A stretch of 64,000 bases of DNA from the NCBI GenBank assembly GCA_003220435.1, contig QHSL01000061.1:62001-126000 (forward strand), given 5' to 3'. The translations under genes were made by a program, and so were the position numbers. This document shows positions 15,646 through 23,576 of the stretch, piece by piece (position 1 is the first letter of the stretch; each line of letters opens with the position of its first letter). This stretch comes from Candidatus Rokuibacteriota bacterium (lineage in GTDB: Bacteria > Methylomirabilota > Methylomirabilia > Rokubacteriales > CSP1-6). The notes under the pieces were generated by a model, which searched no databases, was not told the origin of the DNA, and saw only the letters and a list, made by a program, of their open reading frames with translations.

Positions 15646-16579
15646 CGCCGCGGGGGACGTTCCGCCTCGGGCTCGTGGTCCTCGTAGCCGCGCTGGCCGT
15701 CTATCCAGCCGTCGGCACTGGGTACGGCGTGCGCGCGGTGCTGCAGATCTTCATGTGGATCGCGCTGGCCGCGTCGTGGAACTTGATCTCGGGGCTGACC
15801 GGCTACGTCTCGTTCGGCCACGTGGCGTTCTTCGGCGCCGGGGCCTACACCGGCGCGATCCTCATCACCCGCGCCGGCTGGTCGTGGCCGACCGCGGCGC
15901 TCGCCGGCGTCGCGTTTCTGTTCCTGCAGCGCACGCGGCTCGGCAAGGCCATCCGCGCGACGTCGCAGAGCCGCGAGGTGGCGATGGTCTGCGGCGTCGA
16001 CGTGCAGCGCATCCATCGGATCACCTTCGGCATCGCGGCGGCGCTGGCGGGGGCCGGCGGCGCGCTCGTGTCGGTGATCGTCGCGATCCAACCCGAGATG
16101 GGCCAGATCTGGACGTTCAAGTCGTTCCTCGTCATCGTGCTGGGCGGCGCCGGCAACTATCCCGGCGCGCTGCTGGGCGGCGTCCTGCTCGGTCTGGTCG
16201 AGCAACTCGCCTCGCTGTTCCTGACGACCCAGCTGTCGGAGGCGGTCGCGTACATCCTGCTCGTGCTGATTTTATTGGTGCGGCCCACCGGGCTGCTCGG
16301 CGGTCGGCAGACGTGACGCCGCGGGGGACGTTCCGCCTCGGGCTCGTGGTCCTCGTGGCCGCGCTGGCCGTCTATCCAGCCGTCGGCACCGGGTACGGCC
16401 TGCGCGCGGTGCTGCAGATCTTCATGTGGATCGCGCTGGCCGCGTCGTGGAACTTGATCTCGGGGCTGACCGGCTACGTCTCGTTCGGCCACGTGGCGTT
16501 CTTCGGCGCCGGGGCCTACACCGGCGCGATCCTCATCACCCGCGCCGGCTGGTCGTGGCCGACCGCGGCGCTCGCCGGC
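15221..16579. repeat. 671-bp tandem duplication spanning the livH-livM junction
   Basis: Every base from 15221 to 15891 recurs 671 bp later. Boundaries are marked by a 17-bp stretch (ccgcggcgctcgccggc) present once in livH (15221), at the junction (15892) and in intact livM (16563), so the duplication probably arose by exchange between this short homology in livH and livM. I find three substitutions in the livM part (15686/16357, 15719/16390, 15729/16400) and three just after the junction (15909, 15913, 15917), none noticed in the livH part. Confidence 0.9.
15642..16316 (+). CDS. Chimeric LivM(N)-LivH(C) permease created by the duplication
   Basis: 224 residues: residues 1-87 are nearly identical to the start of intact LivM, and the rest is identical to the LivH C-terminal half (from FLFLQRTRLGK). 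The junction is in frame and the gene keeps GTGA overlaps with both neighbours, so it is translatable within the operon. It lacks the LivM coupling region, so function as a permease subunit is doubtful; it may be an inert product or compete for assembly. A polymorphism in a mixed population or an assembly artefact should be excluded. Confidence 0.8.
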   Translation: MTPRGTFRLGLVVLVAALAVYPAVGTGYGVRAVLQIFMWIALAASWNLISGLTGYVSFGHVAFFGAGAYTGAILITRAGWSWPTAALAGVAFLFLQRTRLGKAIRATSQSREVAMVCGVDVQRIHRITFGIAAALAGAGGALVSVIVAIQPEMGQIWTFKSFLVIVLGGAGNYPGALLGGVLLGLVEQLASLFLTTQLSEAVAYILLVLILLVRPTGLLGGRQT

Positions 16580-17239
16580 GGGCTCGCCGCATGCGTGGTG
16601 GCGCTTGTCATCGGCTACCCGTGCCTGCGCTTGAAGGGGCCGTACTTCGCGATCGCGATGCTGGGCCTCAACGAGGTGCTGCGCGCGCTCGTGTCTTACT
16701 TCGAGGGATTGACCGGCGGCGGCAACGGCATCTCGCTGCCGACGCTCGAGGCGACCGTGCCGGTCTACTACGCGATGGGTCTCGCCGCCGCGGCGGTGAC
16801 GCTGCTGACCTACCTGGTCATCACGTCGCGGTTCGGCCTGAGGCTCATGACGATCCGCGAGGACGAGGTGGCCGCCGAGGCGATGGGTATCGACACCGCG
16901 CGCCACAAGCTCTACGCGTTCCTGCTATCGGCCGCCGGACCCGGGATCGTCGGCGCGCTGGCCGCGCGCGATCAGGGCTACATCGAGCCGATCAGTGTGT
17001 TCCCGCTCGCCACCACCATCACGATGATCGTCATGGTGCTGTTCGGCGGCAAGGGGACGGTGTGGGGACCGGTGCTGGGCGCGGTCGTGCTGTTCGTCTC
17101 GCAGGAGCTGGTCTGGGCACGGTTTCCGTACCTCCACCAGCTTCTCTTCGGCTCGATCATCGTCGCGGTCGTGCTCCTGATGCCGCGCGGCGTCCTCGGC
17201 GTGCTGCAACAGCGTTACCACCTGCCGCGGACGATCTGA
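16313..17239 (+). CDS. livM: Liv-type ABC transporter permease LivM
   Basis: 308 residues from GTG. SWNLISGLTGYVSFGHVAFFG, GYPCLRLKGPYFAIAMLGLNE and the EAMGIDTARHKLYAF coupling region are LivM landmarks. Overlaps livG by one base of TGATG. This is the only complete livM in the operon. Confidence 0.93.
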   Translation: MTPRGTFRLGLVVLVAALAVYPAVGTGYGLRAVLQIFMWIALAASWNLISGLTGYVSFGHVAFFGAGAYTGAILITRAGWSWPTAALAGGLAACVVALVIGYPCLRLKGPYFAIAMLGLNEVLRALVSYFEGLTGGGNGISLPTLEATVPVYYAMGLAAAAVTLLTYLVITSRFGLRLMTIREDEVAAEAMGIDTARHKLYAFLLSAAGPGIVGALAARDQGYIEPISVFPLATTITMIVMVLFGGKGTVWGPVLGAVVLFVSQELVWARFPYLHQLLFGSIIVAVVLLMPRGVLGVLQQRYHLPRTI

Positions 17240-17946
17240 TGGCGCGGCCCGTCCTCGAGGTCGAGCGGTTGTGCAAGAGCTTCGGCGGCGTCGCCGCGGT
17301 CGACCGCGTGTCGCTCGCGCTGGAGCCGGGGCGCATCTACGGGCTCATCGGGCCCAACGGGTCGGGCAAGACGACGCTCTTCAACTGCATCACCGGGATC
17401 GAGCGGCGCGACGTCGGGAGCACGCGCTTCAACGGCGTGCGGATCGACGGGCTCAAGCCCTACGAGATCGCGCGCCAGGGGATCGGCCGGACCTTCCAGC
17501 TGATCCGGGTGTTCCCCGAGCTGACGGCCCTCGAGAATCTGCTTGTGGTCACCCGCGGGAGCCTGGCCGGCGCCGAGGCTCGCGCGCTCGAGCTGCTCCG
17601 GTTCGTCAAGCTCGACGGCCTCAAGCACGAGTACGCCGGCAACCTGTCGTACGGTCAGCAGAAGCTGGTCGAGTTCGTCCGCGTGCTCATGCGCGATCCT
17701 TCGCTGATCCTGCTGGACGAGCCCGCCGCCGGCGTGAACCGGACGCTGCTGAACGACCTGCTGGAGGCGGTGCGTCGGCTCCGCGACGACGGCAAGACCG
17801 TCCTGCTGGTCGAGCACGACATGAAGGTCGTCATGGGGCTGTGCGAGACCGTGTTCGTCCTCGACCACGGCGAGAAGATCGCTGAGGGGCCGCCCGGCGT
17901 GATCCAGGCGGACGAGCGGGTCATTGAAGCGTACTTCGGTCGCTGA
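17239..17946 (+). CDS. livG: Liv-type ABC transporter ATP-binding protein LivG
   Basis: 235 residues with Walker A GPNGSGKTT (about residues 37-45), signature LSYGQQK, Walker B LILLDEP and the switch His in LVEHDMK. IGRTFQLIRVFPELTALENL is typical of LivG. Powers the permease together with LivF, whose gene lies 2 kb downstream after two unrelated genes. Confidence 0.95.
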   Translation: MARPVLEVERLCKSFGGVAAVDRVSLALEPGRIYGLIGPNGSGKTTLFNCITGIERRDVGSTRFNGVRIDGLKPYEIARQGIGRTFQLIRVFPELTALENLLVVTRGSLAGAEARALELLRFVKLDGLKHEYAGNLSYGQQKLVEFVRVLMRDPSLILLDEPAAGVNRTLLNDLLEAVRRLRDDGKTVLLVEHDMKVVMGLCETVFVLDHGEKIAEGPPGVIQADERVIEAYFGR

Positions 17947-19375
17947 GGGGCTCGTGCTCGTCCTGCTGGCGTGTCTGGCCGCCGGGCTGGCGTGGCGATC
18001 GCGCGGCTGGCCACTGATCCACGACGCGCCGCTCATGCACTACGTCGCCTGGCGGATCAGCGAGGGCGCGGTGCCCTATCGCGACCTCTTCGACATGAAC
18101 TTTCCGGGTGTCTACCTGATCCATCTGACGGCGCTCCGCCTCTTCGGCGCCGGCGACGGGGGATGGCGCGCCTTCGACCTGGCCTGGCTCGCCGGGACGT
18201 CGCTCGTCGCCGCCGCGCTCGTCGCGCCGTGGGGGCGACTCGCCGCCCTCGGCGCTCCGCTCTTCTTCGCGGTCTATCACCTCGCCGGCGGTGCGGGGCA
18301 GGCGGGACAGCGCGACTTCTTCCTCTGCCCGCTCCTGCTGCTGGCGGCGCTCGGGGTCTCGCGATGGGCCGAGCGACCCCACGATAGGTCGAGCCTCGTG
18401 TGGGGCGGCCTGGCGGTGGGCGCGGGGATGACCGTCAAGCCCCACGCGGGCCTGTTCGCGGCGGCGCTCCTCGTCGTCGTCGCGGTCGTCGCACGCCGCG
18501 CCGATCGCCCGGCGGCTCGCTCGGCGGCAGTCTTCGCGGCGGCCATCGCGGTGGCGCCGGCGGCGACGACGGTGTGGCTCGCCGCCAAGGGCGCGCTGGC
18601 CGCGTGGTGGGAGATCACCTTCGACTACCTCGTGCCGCTCTACTCGAAGCTCGGCCGGCCGGATCGCTGGACGTTCCATCGATGGCAGATCTGGGTGCCG
18701 ATCGGAGCTGGCGTGGCGCTGTCGGCGTGGTCCGCGCTCGCCCGACGGCGAATCACCGTGCGGCACGCGGTGGTGGCGCTCGGCCTCGTCTACGGGCTCA
18801 CCCACTTCGTCGGCCAGGGCAAGGGCTGGGAGTACCATCTGTATCCACTCGCCGCGTTCGCGGCCGTGGCGCTGTTCGCGGAGGCGAGCCCGCGCGGCGA
18901 GGCGCGGAGCGCGGCGGCGCTGCCGCTCCTGGCATGCGTCTCCCTCGCCGGCATCCTGCTGGGGCTCAAGGGCGTCGAGTCGGCGGACGCGGCGTGGGTC
19001 CGGGCGAAGGAGCGTCGGGTGAGCGCCCTCGTCGCGGACCTCGAAGGCAAGATCGGTGGGAGGGACGTCGTGCAGGTGCTCGACACGACCGAGGCGGGCG
19101 TCCACGCGCTGTTGCGGCTCCACGCCGTGCAGTCCACGCGGTTCCTCTACGATTTCCACTTCTACCACGACATCGAGTCGCCGATCGTGCGGAAGCTTCG
19201 CGCCGATTTCATCGCGGGCTTCGACGCGCACCCGCCCCGGTTCGTCGTGCTGTTCGAGCGCGGCTGGCCGAATGGCGGCTACGAGCGGATCGAGCGGTTC
19301 GAGGAGCTGCGCCGCCGCCTCTCGACCTATCGGGTCGACGCGCGGCGCGACGGGTACGTCATGTATGCGCGCTGA
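17924..19375 (+). CDS. Membrane glycosyltransferase-like protein (GT-C fold)
   Basis: 483 residues from TTG (GTG at 17954 is an alternative), starting within livG's last codons. About nine hydrophobic segments alternate with short loops; the first loop contains HDAPLMHYVAWRISEGAVPYRDLFDMNFPG, in which the DxN/FPG arrangement resembles polyprenyl-phosphate-sugar-dependent GT-C transferases. A soluble C-terminal domain (residues 360-483) follows. It probably transfers a sugar at the outer face of the inner membrane. It is an unexpected insertion between livG and livF. Confidence 0.65.
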   Translation: MKRTSVAEGLVLVLLACLAAGLAWRSRGWPLIHDAPLMHYVAWRISEGAVPYRDLFDMNFPGVYLIHLTALRLFGAGDGGWRAFDLAWLAGTSLVAAALVAPWGRLAALGAPLFFAVYHLAGGAGQAGQRDFFLCPLLLLAALGVSRWAERPHDRSSLVWGGLAVGAGMTVKPHAGLFAAALLVVVAVVARRADRPAARSAAVFAAAIAVAPAATTVWLAAKGALAAWWEITFDYLVPLYSKLGRPDRWTFHRWQIWVPIGAGVALSAWSALARRRITVRHAVVALGLVYGLTHFVGQGKGWEYHLYPLAAFAAVALFAEASPRGEARSAAALPLLACVSLAGILLGLKGVESADAAWVRAKERRVSALVADLEGKIGGRDVVQVLDTTEAGVHALLRLHAVQSTRFLYDFHFYHDIESPIVRKLRADFIAGFDAHPPRFVVLFERGWPNGGYERIERFEELRRRLSTYRVDARRDGYVMYAR

Positions 19376-20012
19376 TGTCATCCGTCGTATCGTCCGTGCG
19401 TACCGCGATCCGGTGGTCCGCACGTACTGCTGGGTTCGCTTCGGCATCCTGCGCCAGCGGTTCCTCGACGAGATCGGCCAGTACCTGCCGGAGTCCGGGC
19501 CCGTTCTCGACATCGGCTGCGGCTTCGGGCTCTTCTCGCTCTACTACGCCGCGACGGCGCCGGGCCGGTTCGTGCGTGGTATCGACGTGAGTGCGCGGCG
19601 AATCACGATGGCGCGCCGGGCGGCGACGCGGCTCGGGATCGACAACGTCGCGTACGAAGAGGGCGACGCTCGCCAGTTCAAGGGCGACAGCGAGTTCGCC
19701 GCCGCGTACATGCTCGACATCGTGCACCACATCCCGCCGGAGACCGTGCCGCCCCTGCTGCGCCGTCTTCACGCCTGCCTGCCCCCCGGCGGCGTGCTGC
19801 TCGTGAAGGACGTGGACACCCGCCCGGCGGCGAAGCGCTGGTTCACCTGGGCGCTCGACAAGCTGATGGGGCCGACCACGCCAGTCACGTACTGGAGCGC
19901 CGAGGAGCTGACGGGCGTCTTGCGCACGGCCGGGTTCGAGGTCCGGCGCCACGCCATGCTCGACTTCCTTCCGTATCCGCACGTCCTCTACATCGCGACG
20001 CGCCGGCCGTGA
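19365..20012 (+). CDS. Class I SAM-dependent methyltransferase
   Basis: 215 residues. The SAM-binding motif VLDIGCGFGLFS lies near residues 48-59, motif II EGDARQF and motif III LDIVHHIPPE follow, and the fold ends with LPPGGVLLVKDV. ATG overlaps the preceding gene by 11 bases and the stop overlaps livF (GTGA), so all are in one transcript. Substrate unknown; the neighbouring glycosyltransferase suggests a glycolipid or polymer. Confidence 0.85.
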   Translation: MRADVIRRIVRAYRDPVVRTYCWVRFGILRQRFLDEIGQYLPESGPVLDIGCGFGLFSLYYAATAPGRFVRGIDVSARRITMARRAATRLGIDNVAYEEGDARQFKGDSEFAAAYMLDIVHHIPPETVPPLLRRLHACLPPGGVLLVKDVDTRPAAKRWFTWALDKLMGPTTPVTYWSAEELTGVLRTAGFEVRRHAMLDFLPYPHVLYIATRRP

Positions 20013-20725
20013 CCGCTCCGCTCCTCTCCGCCCACGAGATCACGGCCGGCTACGGGCTGCTCGACATCCTTCATGGCGTGTCGCTGACGGTGGCGTCAGG
20101 GGAGATCGTGAGCATCATCGGTCCCAACGGGGCGGGCAAGTCCACCGCGTTCAAGGCGATCGTCGGCCTGCTGCGGCCGCGGGCCGGCAGCGTCGTCTTC
20201 AACGGCGCGGAGATCACGGGCCTCCGGCCCGATCTCGTCCTCAAGCGCGGGCTCGCGTACGTGCCGCAGGGCCGGATCGTGTTCCCCCAGATGACCGTGC
20301 TCGAGAATCTCGAGATGGGCGCGTACACGGTGCGGGACGAGGCGCGGATCGCCGAGGCGCTCGAGCGGGTCTATGCGCTGTTCCCGATCCTGCGCGAGCG
20401 TCGCACCCAGAAGGCGGGGACGATGTCGGGGGGCGAGCAGCAGATGGTGGCGATCGCGCGCGCGCTCATGACCGCGCCGCGCCTGATCCTATTAGACGAG
20501 CCCTCGCTCGGCCTCTCGCCGAAGTTCGTGGCACTGATCTTCGACCGGCTCGTCGAGATGAAGCGAGCCGGCTACACGCTGGCACTCGTCGAACAGAACG
20601 CGGCGAGGGCGCTGGCCATTGCCGATCGCGGCTACGTGCTGGAGCTCGGGAAGAATCGCTTCGAGGGGCGCGGCGCGGCGCTGCTGGCCGACCCCGAGGT
20701 CAAGCGCCTCTACCTCGGCGGCTGA
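20009..20725 (+). CDS. livF: Liv-type ABC transporter ATP-binding protein LivF
   Basis: 238 residues from GTG, with Walker A GPNGAGKST, signature MSGGEQQM, Walker B LILLDEPSLGLSP and LVEQNAARAL, all diagnostic for LivF. Its end overlaps by 16 bases the end of the convergent glycosyltransferase gene. Confidence 0.95.
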   Translation: MTAPLLSAHEITAGYGLLDILHGVSLTVASGEIVSIIGPNGAGKSTAFKAIVGLLRPRAGSVVFNGAEITGLRPDLVLKRGLAYVPQGRIVFPQMTVLENLEMGAYTVRDEARIAEALERVYALFPILRERRTQKAGTMSGGEQQMVAIARALMTAPRLILLDEPSLGLSPKFVALIFDRLVEMKRAGYTLALVEQNAARALAIADRGYVLELGKNRFEGRGAALLADPEVKRLYLGG

Positions 20726-21450
20726 GGGGGCGACTCCTCCGCCACCTCGTAGCGGAGGCGCCGCGACTGCATCCACCGGACGCCGAGCATGTCGACGAGC
20801 CCGCGCCACGCGCGGTTCCACACCCCGTAGTTCGAGGCGCCGAACCGCCGCGGACGATGGTTCACCTCCACCTCGATCACGGTGAAGCCCGCCTGGCGGA
20901 GCAGCGCGGGGACGAACCGGTGGAACCCGTTGAACGGAACGAGGCTCTCGACGCAACGTCGGTGCATCGCCCGCAGCGAGCAGGCGCTATCGTGGATGTG
21001 GTCGCCGAGGACCGCCGCCCGCACGCGGTTGGCGATTCGCGACGAGAGTCGCTTGAGCCACGGGTCGCGCCGCGCGGCGCGCCAGCCGCAGGCGGCGTCC
21101 CAGCGATCGAGCTGGCCGAGCAGCGCCGGAATGTCCGCCGGATCGGACTGGAGGTCGGAGTCGAGCGTGACGACGATTCGGCCGCGCGCGGCGTGGAGGC
21201 CGGCGGCGAACGCCGACGAGAGGCCGGCGTTGCGCGCGAAACGGATCAGCCGCACCTGCGGGTCGGTGGCCTGGAGCAGCCGCACGAACTCCGTGCTGCC
21301 GTCGGTCGATCCATCGTCGACGACGATCACCTCGGCGCCGCGTCCGACGCGCTTGAGCACGGGCGCGAGCTCTTCCCACAGGATCGGCAGGCTTTCGGCC
21401 TCGTTGTAGACCGGAAGGACGATCGAGATCTCCGGCAGGGGTAAGGTCAC
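20710..21450 (-). CDS. Family 2 glycosyltransferase (polyprenyl-phosphate sugar synthase type)
   Basis: 246 residues from GTG. SIVLPVYNEAESLP, VIVVDDGSTDGS and the DxD-equivalent LDSDLQSDP place it with DPM1/ArnC-type GT2 enzymes that load a sugar onto a polyprenyl phosphate. It lacks the C-terminal membrane helices of ArnC. The upstream gene encodes an ArnT-like transferase that would use such a donor; the two overlap by 4 bases. Confidence 0.88.
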   Translation of the reverse strand: MTLPLPEISIVLPVYNEAESLPILWEELAPVLKRVGRGAEVIVVDDGSTDGSTEFVRLLQATDPQVRLIRFARNAGLSSAFAAGLHAARGRIVVTLDSDLQSDPADIPALLGQLDRWDAACGWRAARRDPWLKRLSSRIANRVRAAVLGDHIHDSACSLRAMHRRCVESLVPFNGFHRFVPALLRQAGFTVIEVEVNHRPRRFGASNYGVWNRAWRGLVDMLGVRWMQSRRLRYEVAEESPPQPPR

Positions 21451-22616
21451 GCCCCACCTCCGCCCAGGACCACGATCTCGCGGCTCGCCACCCGGCGAGC
21501 GGCGACGACTCGCCACGACGGGTGGGCCCGGCGCTGCAGATTGCTCCACGCCTTGCTCGACATGATCAGTGCCCCACTGGGCTCGCTGGCCAGCAGCCGC
21601 TCGACCGCGGGGCGGTCGAGCTCGGCGACGGGTCGCCGGAGATAGAAATCGTAGGTGAGCCAGATGTCGGGATGCGCAGGGACGGCGACACCGGCGGACG
21701 TCCGCGCCCGGGCGGCCGCCGCGATCGGGCGCACGTCGAACTCACGAGCGAACCGCGCCGGATAGCACACGCCCTCGACGATCAGAACGGCGCCCACGCC
21801 GAGCGCCACCATCACGCCGGTGGCGACGAAGGCCGCGCGAGGGGCGGCGCCCGCGGCGAGCACCGCGGTGGCCACGAGCAGCGCGGCGGTCACGCCGAGC
21901 TCGTCCGCGGTATCGGGGATCCAGGGTCGCCATTCTCCGCCGATCCGGCGCGCGAGCGGCGAGAGGCCGAGAGCCGCCGCGGCCGCGGCGAGCACCGCGA
22001 AACAATACGCCGCCGCGCGCAGCTCACGCGCGCCGCCGTGCTGGCCGGCCCGCGCCATGGACTCGCCGGCGAGGAGCGCCAGGCCCGGATAGATCGGGAA
22101 CAGATAGCGGGCGCGATGGATGCCGCTCAGCCCGATCAACGCCCAGATGGCGAGCGTCCACACCGCGATCAGTCGCCGCTCGGGGTCCGGGGCTCGCCGG
22201 CGCCAAGCGATCGCGCCGATGACGAAGATCGTCCACGGCAGCGCGTACACGAGCAGCCACAAGCCTTCGAGTCGCATCAGCAGGCCGGGCCGGAAGATCC
22301 AGCTGCCGTAGTGACCTACGACCGTGTCGGTGACGAACGCCGAGGTGTGGCTGGTGAGGTACGTGCCATACCACGGGAGCAGCACCACCGCTAGGACGCC
22401 GAGACCAAGCCAGGGACGAAGGCGGCGCGCCGCCGCCCAGCCGTCGGGCAGCTCGGGCACGAGCCAGCGCCCGTGCTCGAGGATGTCGCGGGCGAGGAGC
22501 GTGTAGCGCGCCTCGTTCGGATCCGAGAGGGGCGCCTGGCCCGCAGGGAGACCGACGATGAGCGCGGCGAACGCGAGCACCGCGATCAGCACCAGCCAGG
22601 AGCGTAGGCGCGACAT
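21447..22616 (-). CDS. ArnT-like GT-C glycosyltransferase, internally shortened
   Basis: 389 residues; ArnT/PMT relatives usually have 500-600. The first loop is intact (LSDPNEARYTLLARDILEHGRWLVPEL, with the catalytic acid region), but it runs directly from LPDG into a later membrane helix (GLGVLAVVLLPWYGTYL). The expected stretch with the KPP...W motif and the next four to five helices, about 130-170 residues, is missing without a frameshift. The C-terminal part is normal. Possibly non-functional, a deletion allele, or an assembly collapse. Confidence 0.7.
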   Translation of the reverse strand: MSRLRSWLVLIAVLAFAALIVGLPAGQAPLSDPNEARYTLLARDILEHGRWLVPELPDGWAAARRLRPWLGLGVLAVVLLPWYGTYLTSHTSAFVTDTVVGHYGSWIFRPGLLMRLEGLWLLVYALPWTIFVIGAIAWRRRAPDPERRLIAVWTLAIWALIGLSGIHRARYLFPIYPGLALLAGESMARAGQHGGARELRAAAYCFAVLAAAAAALGLSPLARRIGGEWRPWIPDTADELGVTAALLVATAVLAAGAAPRAAFVATGVMVALGVGAVLIVEGVCYPARFAREFDVRPIAAAARARTSAGVAVPAHPDIWLTYDFYLRRPVAELDRPAVERLLASEPSGALIMSSKAWSNLQRRAHPSWRVVAARRVASREIVVLGGGGA

Positions 22617-22740
22617 CGGCCTCCCGTCAGAGGACGATGAAGGAGTGGGACTGCTCGGTCATGGGTGCAGGGTGCCAATCCCTGACCCCTCATTCAAGCT
22701 TTTTGGATGTATCGCGGACTGCGGCTACGCTGGAGGAGAG

Positions 22741-23388
22741 ATGAGAGCCATCCCGCCGCTCGCAGTACTCCTCGCGCTGCTCTCCGGCTGGCCCGACTCC
22801 ACCGGCGCTCAGAGCAACAAGCAGGTGAAGGTGGTCTTCGAGTTCCTCCAGTCGGGTACGCAGAGCCGCGACGCGGTCCAGGGAAGCGGCCGGGTCGTGA
22901 TCACCGAGCGAGGCGGCACGCAGCCGTCGGGCCGCGTCACCGCCGACAGCACCCAGCGCCGGGTTCAGAGATCCACCAGCATCTTCACGATCGTGCAGGA
23001 CGGTGGCGAGTCGTCGCTGATGGTCGCGACCCAGGTCCCCTATCCTCAGATCGCGTTCTACCGCGATTATCTGACGGGCGCCGGCTACGTGGGCACGGGA
23101 GTGCAGTTCAAGGACGTCGGGACTTCGGTGAAGGTCGGGACCACGATCTTGCCCGGCAACCAGGTGAAGGTTCGCCTGACGCCAACGATCAGCTGGTTCT
23201 CGGCGGACAAGGTCGGACTCGTCGAGGTCAACGAGGCGTCGACCGAGCTGGTGGTTCCGAACCGCCGGCCCGTCGTGCTCGGCGGGACCACCACGCAGAC
23301 CCACGAGCTCACCCGGCGGATCCTCGGCTATCGCGCAAGCGAGAGCAGCGACCAGACCACCATGGCGCTGACCGCGATCATTCAGTAG
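22741..23388 (+). CDS. Secreted secretin-like protein (short)
   Basis: 215 residues with a signal peptide (cleavage near TGAQ, residues 20-23) and GGAGGAG just upstream. The region from about residue 120, VGTSVKVGTTILPGNQVKVRLTP ... LVVPNRRPVVLGG, follows the beta pattern of the secretin core of type II/III secretion and type IV pili. It is much shorter than a secretin (usually 450+ residues) and stands alone without secretion genes. It may be a stand-alone envelope protein with that fold. Assignment rests on pattern only. Confidence 0.55.
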   Translation: MRAIPPLAVLLALLSGWPDSTGAQSNKQVKVVFEFLQSGTQSRDAVQGSGRVVITERGGTQPSGRVTADSTQRRVQRSTSIFTIVQDGGESSLMVATQVPYPQIAFYRDYLTGAGYVGTGVQFKDVGTSVKVGTTILPGNQVKVRLTPTISWFSADKVGLVEVNEASTELVVPNRRPVVLGGTTTQTHELTRRILGYRASESSDQTTMALTAIIQ

Positions 23389-23511
23389 TAGCCGTCCAGC
23401 CCGGTCGGCACCGTCCCGACAAGTGACACATCTTGGCATCGCTCGAGTCGGCGCGTGCCGATCTGCTACAGCACGCCCGTCTAAGTAGCGTTCACCGCGG
23501 CGATTTCATTT

Positions 23512-23528
23512 TGGCACGCGACGTGCCA
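23512..23528 (+). promoter_or_regulatory. Sigma-54-type promoter or palindromic operator before the OmpA-like gene
   Basis: TGGCACG CGA CGTGCCA is a perfect palindrome. It also has GG and GC spaced by exactly 10 nt (23513-14 and 23525-26), the -24/-12 rule of RpoN promoters, 49 nt before the ATG at 23577. Which role it has cannot be decided from sequence. Confidence 0.4.
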
Positions 23529-23576
23529 GTGCCAGATGCCGGAGACGCAGGTTTGTGGCTCAAGGGAGGCCTCTCT

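Noticed and set aside
15642-16316. A genuine third permease subunit
   Set aside because: It is a patchwork of sequences nearly identical to livM and livH flanking it, explained fully by tandem duplication.
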